Origin: Arsukibacterium sp. UBA3155
GTDB lineage: Bacteria; Pseudomonadota; Gammaproteobacteria; Enterobacterales; Alteromonadaceae
Reading direction: 5' to 3'
DNA length: 64,000 nt
Assembly: GCA_002364615.1 (NCBI GenBank)
Contig: DEYP01000022.1
Coordinates: 1 to 64,000, forward strand
In this document: piece by piece, positions 57,359-64,000 of the stretch
Numbering within the stretch: the first letter of the stretch is position 1
Layout: every line of letters begins with the position of its first letter
Made by a program: the position numbers and the translations under genes
Notes under the pieces: model-generated
Databases searched by the model: none
Told to the model about the DNA's origin: nothing
What the model saw: only the letters and a program-made list of their open reading frames with translations

Positions 57359-57973
57359 ATGAACAAAGAACAAATTAAAGCCCTAAGCTGGCCCGATAAC
57401 CAGTTATTACCGGCAATAGTGCAGCACGCCATTTCCGGTAAAGTGCTGATGCAGGGGTATATGAGCCCGGCAGCACTTGAACACACATTCCAGAGTGGCC
57501 AGGTCACGTTTTACAGTCGCAGCAAGCAGCGGCTGTGGACCAAAGGCGAAAGCTCCGGCAATACGTTGCAACTGGTTAGCATTGCCAGTGACTGCGATAG
57601 CGATAGCATTTTGGTGCTGGCTCTGCCCCAGGGGCCTACCTGCCATGTCGGCACTGAAACCTGCTGGCATGATAACAGCGCCAATAGCCCGCAGCTGGCA
57701 TTCTTACACGACTTAGAACAAGTTATAAAATCACGTGAAGGCAGCGATCCGGCCAGCAGCTATACCGCCAGTTTGTTTGCCAAAGGCGTAAAGCGCATTG
57801 CACAAAAAGTCGGAGAAGAAGGTGTTGAATCAGCATTAGCGGCAATGGCCGGTGACACAGAAGAATTGGCCAATGAAGCCGCTGATCTTATCTTCCACCT
57901 GCTGGTATTGCTGCGCAGCCAAAAGTTAGAGCTAAATGATGTGATAAAGGTACTGCAGCAGCGGCATAGATAA
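57359..57973 (+). CDS. hisI: Bifunctional PR-AMP cyclohydrolase / PR-ATP pyrophosphatase
   Basis: Steps two and three of the pathway in one chain (HisIE). The N-terminal HisI domain (about 1-115) has [20 protein letters not shown], the metal region SDCDSDSI and the cysteine in [12 protein letters not shown]. The C-terminal HisE domain (about 117-204) has [18 protein letters not shown] and [14 protein letters not shown]. The total of 204 residues is the E. coli length. A terminator follows. It lacks the usual overlap with hisF because of inserted repeats. Confidence 0.96.
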   Translation: MNKEQIKALSWPDNQLLPAIVQHAISGKVLMQGYMSPAALEHTFQSGQVTFYSRSKQRLWTKGESSGNTLQLVSIASDCDSDSILVLALPQGPTCHVGTETCWHDNSANSPQLAFLHDLEQVIKSREGSDPASSYTASLFAKGVKRIAQKVGEEGVESALAAMAGDTEELANEAADLIFHLLVLLRSQKLELNDVIKVLQQRHR

Positions 57974-57977
57974 CGCA

Positions 57978-58014
57978 AAAGAGGCTGTGAGAACTATCGA
58001 CTTACAGCCTCTTA
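57978..58014 (+). terminator. Terminator of the his operon
   Basis: AAGAGGCTGT and ACAGCCTCTT form a perfect 10-bp stem with a loop of 15 nt, right after the hisIE stop codon. The following T content is modest. Confidence 0.65.
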
Positions 58015-58033
58015 CTTCAATTTCGTCAGTATA

Positions 58034-58516
58034 TTAACGTTTTTCTTTGGCTCGTCTCACCTGCCAGTTAATGGCTAAACGTTCAAACTTCTCATAAGCT
58101 TTCGGCAATCTTAATACTCTGATTTCGTTAATATAAGGCGTCAAATAAACGTAAATACTTATGATATGGCTGCCATAAATTTCATACAGCGCTTCATCAT
58201 TGTAAACCTTTCGCTCTATACCATTACTGGCCCTTTCCCAACGATTTAAGATGTGTCTAAGTGCTTGAGCTTCAGCTGTATTAAAGTGACTTTTGCTTGC
58301 CCATCGCTGCACAGGTACAGACAGTCTGTTGTCAACAATCCGGGTTACTATTGCCCAAGCCGCTGTGTAATCTGATCTATCCTCTAAAGCAGATTCAAAA
58401 TCCAATGTATTTTTGTCTCTTGCAGTTTGTCGTTGCTTCGCAATACCGATGATTGCCACTACAACACCAAGTATTACGGCGAAGAAATTGGGATGATTAA
58501 GAAAGAAGCTATACAT
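58034..58516 (-). CDS. DUF4760-like single-pass membrane protein
   Basis: A 160-residue protein with one N-terminal hydrophobic helix (about 10-26, FFAVILGVVVAIIGIA) and a helical cytoplasmic part with ALRHILNRWERASNGIERKVYND and a middle YLTPYINEIRVLR segment, the layout of DUF4760 proteins. Many such proteins occur in mobile or accessory contexts. There is no clear operon partner; it is convergent with hisIE, 60 bp away. Function is unknown. Confidence 0.6.
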   Translation of the reverse strand: MYSFFLNHPNFFAVILGVVVAIIGIAKQRQTARDKNTLDFESALEDRSDYTAAWAIVTRIVDNRLSVPVQRWASKSHFNTAEAQALRHILNRWERASNGIERKVYNDEALYEIYGSHIISIYVYLTPYINEIRVLRLPKAYEKFERLAINWQVRRAKEKR

Positions 58517-58534
58517 TTACTCTGTCCATGTAAT

Positions 58535-58563
58535 TAAAAACCCTGCATCATGCAGGGCTTTGT
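58535..58563 (-). terminator. Terminator of the 14-codon unit
   Basis: On the minus strand AAAGCCCTGCATGATGCAGGG folds into a 7-bp GC-rich stem and is followed by TTTTTAATT. It lies 15 bp past the stop of a tiny ORF (58578-58622). Confidence 0.8.
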
Positions 58564-58577
58564 TGGTCATTGGTTTA

Positions 58578-58622
58578 TCAACCGAGGGTACCGTGATCTT
58601 CTTCTCTTAAATCGAATTTCAT
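58578..58622 (-). CDS. Candidate small protein of 14 residues
   Basis: An ORF of 14 codons, MKFDLREEDHGTLG, followed by TGA. It has AGGAG 8 bp before the ATG, a sigma-70-like promoter upstream and an intrinsic terminator downstream, so the pieces of a complete small transcription unit (about 130 nt) are present. No homologue is recognised; the peptide is acidic and has no hydrophobic segment. It could be a real microprotein, a leader peptide of something terminated, or the whole could be an sRNA. Confidence 0.45.
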   Translation of the reverse strand: MKFDLREEDHGTLG

Positions 58623-58662
58623 CTGACGTCTCCTGAAGGTTAGGACAACATACTATTGCGTT

Positions 58663-58690
58663 AGTATATGCGCTTGACTTAAAAATTCAA
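58663..58690 (-). promoter_or_regulatory. Promoter of the 14-codon unit
   Basis: Minus strand TTGAAT (58685-58690) and TATACT (58663-58668) with 16-bp spacing. The predicted start point is about 30 nt upstream of the 14-codon ORF. Confidence 0.6.
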
Positions 58691-58731
58691 CAGCAATCGA
58701 TATACAGACAGCGCTGAAAAACTGCAATCAC

Positions 58732-59658
58732 TTAGTCAATCGCCATCCAATGCTGTACCGCTGAGGCCAGTTCATCCGGGTGAAACTTAGCAATAAACTG
58801 ATCAGCCCCGACTTTTTTCACCATGGCTTCGTTAAATACCCCGCTTAAAGATGAATGCAACACAATATGCACATTTTTCAGGTGCTCATGCGCTTTCACT
58901 TCCGCAGTCAGGGTATAGCCATCCATCTCCGGCATTTCAATATCCGAAATAAGTAGGGGTACCTGCTCTGATATATCGCCGCCCAACTCTTCAGATTTCG
59001 CCAGCAACCAATTAAGCGCCAGACGACCATCATTAACCAGCTCAACATTAATACCAATGGAACTTAACGCCCGCTTCACCTGATTGCGCGCCACCGCAGA
59101 GTCATCGGCTACCAGCACGGTTAGCTTAGACAAATCACGCTCTGATTTACGCTGTTTAATATTTTCGCTTACTTCCTCATCAGGCGGAGAGATCTCAGCA
59201 AATACCTTTTCAACATCCAGGATCTGAATCAGTTTATCGTCCAGCTGAGTGACTGCCGTCAGGTAATGATTGCGCCCTGCGCCTTTCGGCGGTGGCATAA
59301 TTTGCTCCCAGTTAATATTAACAATGCGATCAATACCACCAACCAGAAACCCCTGCGTAGCCCGGTTATATTCGGTTACCAGAATATAAGCTTTACTTAA
59401 ATCGTCTATGGCTTTACCGCCGGTTGCCTTACTTAAATCGATAACCGTTACAGGTATCCCGCGCAAATGCGCAATACCTCTGACATGCGGGTTTGCGCCG
59501 GGCATATCGGTCAACTGTGGACACTGGATAACTTCCCTAACCTTAAATACGTTAATACCGTAAGGTTGCTGGCCAGTTAACCTGAAAATCAATAATTCCA
59601 GACGGTTTTGACCTACGATATTGGTTCTCTGGTCTACCGAACTCATTAATGAACTCAT
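58732..59658 (-). CDS. cheV: Chemotaxis protein CheV
   Basis: A 308-residue hybrid of a CheW-like coupling domain (about 15-165: YGINVFKVREVIQ, GIPVTVIDLS) and a C-terminal receiver (about 180-305) with LTVLVADDSAVARNQVKRAL, phosphoacceptor Asp in ISDIEMPEMDG and lysine in FIAKFHPDEL. CheV couples receptors to CheA and is tuned by phosphorylation. GAGGAAG precedes the ATG. It follows the chemoreceptor gene by 35 bp on the same strand and is probably in the same operon. Confidence 0.94.
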   Translation of the reverse strand: MSSLMSSVDQRTNIVGQNRLELLIFRLTGQQPYGINVFKVREVIQCPQLTDMPGANPHVRGIAHLRGIPVTVIDLSKATGGKAIDDLSKAYILVTEYNRATQGFLVGGIDRIVNINWEQIMPPPKGAGRNHYLTAVTQLDDKLIQILDVEKVFAEISPPDEEVSENIKQRKSERDLSKLTVLVADDSAVARNQVKRALSSIGINVELVNDGRLALNWLLAKSEELGGDISEQVPLLISDIEMPEMDGYTLTAEVKAHEHLKNVHIVLHSSLSGVFNEAMVKKVGADQFIAKFHPDELASAVQHWMAID

Positions 59659-59693
59659 TGTACTTCCTCACTGCAACCTGGGTTGCGTTAAAA

Positions 59694-61304
59694 TCAGGTC
59701 TCAAATTTCGAGCTAACGGTAACTAATGACTCGGAAAGTACCCGCAAATCATCGGATATACCATGCACACTTAATTGCAGGCTCTTGGTTTGAGCAAAGG
59801 ATCCTATCATTTTAGCGGTATTACTGGCGATTTGCTCGGCTACCATCGTTTGCTCTTCGGTTGCAGCAGCGATTTGTGCATTTAACATACTGATTTGCTG
59901 AACTTCCTGATTAATTTGCTCAATTGACGAACCGGCATCGGCCGCCAGACTGGCAGAGTGTTCAGCGTTACTTACTGCCTGGCTCATAATACTGACCGCG
60001 CCACTGACATTATCGTTAAGCTGCCGCAGCACTTCCTGTACCATGGTAACGGATTTGGCAGTCTTTGAGGATAAATTGCGCACCTCATCTGCCACAACCG
60101 AAAAACCTCTGCCATGCTCACCGGCTCTGGCCGCTTCGATGGCAGCATTCAATGCCAGTAAATTGGTTTGATCTGCAATATCGTTAATGCTTTTTAAAAT
60201 CTCAGTGACGTTTTTGGTTTTTTCAGCCAGCTCAGTAATAACATCCTGCGCATGCTTTATTTCATCTGACAACCCCTGAGAATATTTTACAGCATGGCTG
60301 GTTTTATCCAGACCCAGCTTAGCCAGTTCGTTTGCTTTACCCGCCCCGCTGGCCGCATCATTGGCCGACTGACTGATATCCTGCACCGATAACTGCATTT
60401 CCGCCATGCTATGGCTAACGGTTTCAGAATTATCAGACTGCTCCAGCGTCATTTTCTCCATGGTATTCATACCTGAAGCCAGATCTTTGGCACTGCGGTT
60501 TAACGGTTCTATTGTTTTGGCCAAATCATTAAAAGACGTCTGCAACATTTGAATAAACAAATTAAATTGCTTAGCCACTACACCAAGTTCATCGTTGCCG
60601 GTTACCGGCAAACGACTGGCAAGATTGCCCTTACCACTGGCCAGCTCGGACAGCGATACCCCCAGCGTTTTAGCCGAGTTGCTGATCCTGCTGGCAATAA
60701 AGTGCCCCAGGCCAGCAGTGAGTATGATCAACACGCTACCCAATGCCAGAATAACGGTTAACGCTAACTCCATATTTCCAGACATATCTTCTATCGCCTG
60801 GGAGAAGCGTTCATCGGCCTGTTGTTCGAACTGAGCAAAACGCGTGTTTAAGCTTTCGAATTGCTCAGTTTTGGTGGCAACACTTGCCTGGATTTTCGCA
60901 AAATCAACGTTACCGTCGATAAATTGCTGGGCAATCCCCCCCGCCAGACTGGCGTAGTTTTCGGCATCTTGCTGTAAATTATTCAGAAACTGCTGCTGCT
61001 CTGGGTTAAGCACTTTTAACCGGTTCAGGTTCTGCTGCAACTTGGTGCTATGTTGCTGCGCCGTTGCCAGTAGATCAGGATCTGACAGGGTTACTGCCTG
61101 GGTAAAAAACTCATCCAACGAATTAAAACCAGAGTGAACCTGCGACGCCAGTTTCGATGTTTCATACATGTAATCACGCATACTCTGAGTGGTTGCATTA
61201 TTTTTAGCGGTAAAAAACACACTTACCGCCACCACCGTTGAAAATGCAATTACCGCCAGGCCAATAACCAGCCAGATTTTCATTACTATTGACATGTTTT
61301 TCAT
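59694..61304 (-). CDS. Methyl-accepting chemotaxis protein
   Basis: A 536-residue transmembrane chemoreceptor. TM1 at about 10-30, a periplasmic all-helical sensor domain (about 35-185, no PAS or Cache strands visible), TM2 at about 186-206, then HAMP ([16 protein letters not shown]) and a signalling domain whose hairpin tip is [34 protein letters not shown] (read in overlapping parts). The sensor domain, a four-helix-bundle type with [18 protein letters not shown], is of unknown ligand. It follows a phosphate-binding-like protein gene by 53 bp and precedes cheV, suggesting that receptor and binding protein work together. Confidence 0.9.
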   Translation of the reverse strand: MKNMSIVMKIWLVIGLAVIAFSTVVAVSVFFTAKNNATTQSMRDYMYETSKLASQVHSGFNSLDEFFTQAVTLSDPDLLATAQQHSTKLQQNLNRLKVLNPEQQQFLNNLQQDAENYASLAGGIAQQFIDGNVDFAKIQASVATKTEQFESLNTRFAQFEQQADERFSQAIEDMSGNMELALTVILALGSVLIILTAGLGHFIASRISNSAKTLGVSLSELASGKGNLASRLPVTGNDELGVVAKQFNLFIQMLQTSFNDLAKTIEPLNRSAKDLASGMNTMEKMTLEQSDNSETVSHSMAEMQLSVQDISQSANDAASGAGKANELAKLGLDKTSHAVKYSQGLSDEIKHAQDVITELAEKTKNVTEILKSINDIADQTNLLALNAAIEAARAGEHGRGFSVVADEVRNLSSKTAKSVTMVQEVLRQLNDNVSGAVSIMSQAVSNAEHSASLAADAGSSIEQINQEVQQISMLNAQIAAATEEQTMVAEQIASNTAKMIGSFAQTKSLQLSVHGISDDLRVLSESLVTVSSKFET

Positions 61305-61357
61305 AAAATACTCTGTTTGCCAGCGCCAAAACTCATCGAACTAACGCTAATTCAGCG

Positions 61358-61765
61358 CTAATTCAAGGTCAGTACTACTTTAACTGCATCTGTTACGCTG
61401 GCCGCATCTACATAGCCAATAGCATCCGGGTTCTGGGCAACGTAATCAATTACTGCGGCTTCCGTCGCTAATTCAAGCGGGGGCGTACCCTTACCGGTAA
61501 AAACCAGTTTGGCCCAATGAGATTTTAACTGAGCCGAAGATCGACCTACCCCTTTTTCATCAAACTGGCCGCGCAGTGGCAAACTTTCTGCCAGATTTAC
61601 TGCAACAAGCACTGAAGAGCGGCCGGTGTAAAGCCGGGTGAGCTCATCGCTGGTAACAGCAGAGTTTTGGGCCGGGTTAACGATAACAGCAATATCTGCC
61701 CTGGCCGGCAATACAATCGTCGCTCCAGCAACAACTAACACAGTGACTAGTAATCTGCTTAACAT
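61358..61765 (-). CDS. PstS-like periplasmic binding protein, short
   Basis: A 135-residue exported protein: signal peptide (LLVTVLVVAGATIVLPARA), then a single domain with VTSDELTRLYTGRSS, RSSAQLKSHWAKLVFTGKGT and IDYVAQNPDAIGYVDAAS. These features belong to the phosphate (PstS) type of solute-binding proteins but the size is only about one lobe. No ABC permease or ATPase is next to it. It lies 9 bp after a porin gene and before an MCP gene, so its job may be ligand presentation to a receptor or porin rather than ABC transport. AAGGAG precedes the ATG. Confidence 0.85.
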   Translation of the reverse strand: MLSRLLVTVLVVAGATIVLPARADIAVIVNPAQNSAVTSDELTRLYTGRSSVLVAVNLAESLPLRGQFDEKGVGRSSAQLKSHWAKLVFTGKGTPPLELATEAAVIDYVAQNPDAIGYVDAASVTDAVKVVLTLN

Positions 61766-61774
61766 AAAGGCTCC

Positions 61775-62929
61775 TTAAAAAATCAAGTCGACACCGAAGG
61801 CCAGCACACCGTTACGCTGGCCTGTCGTATCAAGATCTTCTGAACTGAACTGTGCTTTAAAAGCAGCAGAAGGATGAAAGTCATAACGTAAACCGACATT
61901 CCAGGTACTGGCATCACGTTCCTGCGTTGCTACCAACCCTTGTAATGGCACCAGTAGTTGTGGTGGTAACACACTGCTGTAGGGCTGATAGATACTAACT
62001 ACTGCATCATTATTTTCGCGTTCATAAGAAATATAGGGAGTAAAGCTATTAATGCGCTTGCCGATTGAGGCGTACCAGTTTTTCTGAATTGAAATAAAGC
62101 TGTTTTCAACCTCGACCCGGGTATATTCTGCTACCGCTATCCAGTTACTGTCGTCGTAAGTCAGGCCAACGCCGATAAAATTGGAACTCTCATCATCAAT
62201 ATCAATCGCTTCTACCACGGGCGCTAAGCCGTTCGCAGTCAGTGCCTGATATAAATTTCCAACAGTAAAGCCTGGCGCTAAGCTAACGGGGGCCGTTTCA
62301 ATGCTGGTTTTACCGGTAAGATAAGCAAATCGGGCACTTAGCGAATCTTTTGCCAGCTCCCAGGTTATTCCGGCAACATTGTCAATCGTGGCATTCACCT
62401 GCACACCACTTAAGCTGGCATCACCATCATAACCACCAAAAATTAATTGTAAGGTTGAATCAAGACTTCCCAGCTGCGCCGTGCGGTAAAAGGTCAGCCC
62501 TTCAATCGTATCAAAGCCCAGACCGTAAACGCCCTGAGGCACCCTCAGCCAGTCATAGGCATACCCGACATCTTTAAAGTCAGAATATTTATAAAATGGT
62601 GTACGCAGTCTGCCAGCATTAATGGTCATATTGTCAGTGAGCTGATAGCTGATAAATGCCCATTCAAAGCCAACATCAAAATCGTCCCGGCCACGGCCAA
62701 GCAGCTGAGCCGTCACAGACAGTTTTTCACCTAAATCAGATTTAACCTGAAGCGCAATCAAACTTTCATTTTTAAAATCCAGTGTATCGTCATAACCATA
62801 CAGTTGCTCATCACTGCCGGTCGTCATACCGGCTTTGATTGAAGCAAAACCATTTATAGTAGTGTCAGCGGATACGACGGCGGGGGCCAGAACAACTGCA
62901 AGCGACAAGGCGAGTAGACTTTTTCTCAT
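61775..62929 (-). CDS. Outer membrane porin
   Basis: A 384-residue outer-membrane barrel. Signal peptide MRKSLLALSLAVVLAPAVVSA, then DTTINGFASIKAGM and a series of amphipathic beta-strands, ending with the aromatic residue in FGVDLIF, typical for OMP assembly by BAM. RGRDDFDVGFEWAFISYQL and YDDSNWIAVAEYTRVEV are barrel strands. It belongs to the general porin superfamily of Alteromonadales; substrate is inferred only from neighbouring phosphate-binding-like and MCP genes. GAGGT precedes the ATG. It heads the porin-binding protein-MCP-cheV operon. Confidence 0.85.
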   Translation of the reverse strand: MRKSLLALSLAVVLAPAVVSADTTINGFASIKAGMTTGSDEQLYGYDDTLDFKNESLIALQVKSDLGEKLSVTAQLLGRGRDDFDVGFEWAFISYQLTDNMTINAGRLRTPFYKYSDFKDVGYAYDWLRVPQGVYGLGFDTIEGLTFYRTAQLGSLDSTLQLIFGGYDGDASLSGVQVNATIDNVAGITWELAKDSLSARFAYLTGKTSIETAPVSLAPGFTVGNLYQALTANGLAPVVEAIDIDDESSNFIGVGLTYDDSNWIAVAEYTRVEVENSFISIQKNWYASIGKRINSFTPYISYERENNDAVVSIYQPYSSVLPPQLLVPLQGLVATQERDASTWNVGLRYDFHPSAAFKAQFSSEDLDTTGQRNGVLAFGVDLIF

Positions 62930-63292
62930 TATTACCTCACTGAACTATTTATGCGGTATGCGCCAGATAGCGCTAATCCATGACAAAAATAGTAATTACC
63001 GGAATGAATCTATTAATTCAGTTTTACCATCAACTGTTACAGCGTAGGCTATAAACAGCGAAATTGGCATAAGCATTACCCAATTTTTTTGAGACAAATC
63101 AACTTACTGTCAATCTGCGTCATGGCAATACTTTATTAACTACGTTGCATGCAGCAAACTGGCGCATTAAAAAGCAATATTAACGGATAATGCCCCAACA
63201 GGGTTAGCCGCTATCTTGACAAGCTTTAGCCAGACAACGAGTATAGCGTGGTCTTGCGTTCGATACGCTTTAAAAAAATTAAAAGAGAAATT
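62930..63292. other. Divergent promoter region between porin and S46 peptidase
   Basis: About 360 bp without a supported gene. It must hold the promoters of two divergent exported-protein genes. TTGACA at 63216-63221 with TATAGC at 63242-63247 is a possible rightward promoter but the 20-bp spacing is long. No operator or repeat stands out. A minus-strand ORF across 63226-63522 is antisense to the S46 gene and is not supported. Confidence 0.35.
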
Positions 63293-64000
63293 ATGAAAAA
63301 ATCGTTATTAATCCTGGCATTCGCCAGCAGTGCTGCTCTGGCGGACGAAGGCATGTGGATGCCGCAACAATTACCTGACATTGCCAATGAATTAAAAGCT
63401 GCCGGTTTAGAACTTGACCCGGCTAATCTGACTAAACTTACCGAATTCCCAATGGCAGCCATTGTCAGTCTGGGTGGCTGCTCTGCATCTTTTATCTCGC
63501 CAAACGGTTTGGTCGTCACCAACCACCACTGTGTCTATAACAGCATTGCGCACAACTCCACACCGGATAATGACTTACTGGCCAATGGCTTTCTGGCAAA
63601 AGATTTAACCGACGAAGTGCCCGCGGCACCGGGCAGCAGGGTTTATGTGACCAAAGCAGTAGATAATGTCACTGCCCAGGTTATTGACAGCGCAACGGCT
63701 AAGCTAAGCGGCAAGCAACGGATTGATGCGATTGAGGCCAACCAGAAACAGCTGATAGCACAGTGCGAACAGGACGAGGGACACCGTTGCCGGGTTGCTG
63801 CTTATTATGGCAGCCTGGAATATTACTTAATTAAACAGCTGGAAATTAAAGATGTCCGTCTGGTGCATGCACCGGCTGAGGGAGTTGGTAAATTTGGCGG
63901 CGACACCGATAACTGGATGTGGCCCCGTCATACCGGCGACTATGGTTTTTTAAGAGCCTACGTAAGCCCACAAGGCAAGTCTGCAGATTATCATACCGAT
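63293..64000 (+). CDS. S46-family dipeptidyl peptidase, 3'-truncated by window end
   Basis: The first 236 codons of a serine peptidase of family S46 (DPP7/DPP11-like), exported by a signal peptide (KKSLLILAFASSAALA, cleavage before DEGMW). The typical start DEGMWMPQQLPDI, the catalytic His in VVTNHHCVYN (near residue 76) and the FGGDTDNWMWPRHTGDYGFLRAY stretch (read in parts) are family hallmarks. These enzymes release dipeptides from oligopeptides in the periplasm and are common in Alteromonadales and Bacteroidetes. AGAG lies upstream of the ATG. The catalytic serine and the rest of the protein lie beyond the window. Confidence 0.93.
   Translation, partial: MKKSLLILAFASSAALADEGMWMPQQLPDIANELKAAGLELDPANLTKLTEFPMAAIVSLGGCSASFISPNGLVVTNHHCVYNSIAHNSTPDNDLLANGFLAKDLTDEVPAAPGSRVYVTKAVDNVTAQVIDSATAKLSGKQRIDAIEANQKQLIAQCEQDEGHRCRVAAYYGSLEYYLIKQLEIKDVRLVHAPAEGVGKFGGDTDNWMWPRHTGDYGFLRAYVSPQGKSADYHTD

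Noticed and set aside
63216..63247. Promoter of the S46 gene
   Set aside because: TTGACA and TATAGC are present but 20 bp apart, too long to claim as a promoter.
63226..63522. 98-residue minus-strand ORF
   Set aside because: It is antisense to the start of the S46 peptidase, whose family match is strong.

Overview
The window comes from the chromosome of a gammaproteobacterium, most likely in the Alteromonadales/Rheinheimera-Arsukibacterium neighbourhood. This is inferred from gene order and protein style, not from a database match. Supporting signs are the E. coli-like order yoaA-tsaB ... fadD-rnd ... minE-D-C/ycgL-ycgM-ycgN, the block ygfB-6S RNA-ygfA-rpiA-serA, a his operon with hisB and hisIE fusions, an SMC rather than a MukB condensin, and PEP-CTERM, S46 peptidase and DUF3392/DUF2919 proteins typical of marine and freshwater Alteromonadales. 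Almost all of the window is core chromosome; accessory material sits at the left edge and in short intergenic islands.

Layout. 1-1.4 kb: a repeat-like hairpin, a probable type VI secretion amidase effector (Tae4 family) with a probable lipoprotein immunity partner, and an orphan ribbon-helix-helix protein. 1.5-6.1 kb: glycine cleavage genes gcvT-gcvH-gcvP. 6.4-7.2 kb: an AT-rich PEP-CTERM-like exported protein. 7.5-15.3 kb: ubiI-ubiH-pepP-ygfB on the minus strand, then 6S RNA, ygfA, rpiA and serA on the plus strand, with a MITE-like palindrome before rpiA. 15.3-19.4 kb: DUF481 protein, gltX, two identical tRNA-Val genes followed by decayed tandem tRNA-derived repeats, a CBS-domain protein and a DJ-1/PfpI protein. 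19.6-28.6 kb: a receiver-TPR protein with a degenerate receiver, then smc-zipA-ligA-DUF3392-DUF2919 reading leftward. 28.6-33.8 kb: MscS-like channel, ycgN, ycgM, lytic transglycosylase and ycgL, divergent from minC-minD-minE. 33.9-35.7 kb: acuR-acuI, an acrylate/acryloyl-CoA detoxification pair with a visible palindromic operator. 35.7-46.6 kb: S9 peptidase, DUF4397 lipoprotein, rnd, fadD, an exported methyltransferase, alkaline phosphatase and an SDR-DUF2878-chalcone-isomerase-like operon. 46.7-50.0 kb: a small conserved-looking protein, tsaB, yoaA and a short proline-rich protein. 50.3-58.0 kb: the full histidine operon, with a leader peptide containing four consecutive His codons and an attenuator; two structured repeats separate hisF from hisIE. 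58.0-62.9 kb: a DUF4760 protein, a tiny 14-codon transcription unit, and an operon porin-phosphate-binding-like protein-chemoreceptor-cheV. 63.3 kb to the end: a truncated S46 peptidase.

The most interesting signals are: the effector/immunity pair without secretion genes nearby; the tRNA-derived tandem repeats; the miniature promoter-RBS-14-codon ORF-terminator unit at 58.5-58.7 kb; the porin/binding-protein/chemoreceptor/CheV operon; the acuR operator, which resembles a NemR box; and structured intergenic elements upstream of rpiA and inside the his operon. Everything was read by eye; no similarity search or folding program was run, and family names rest on remembered motifs.
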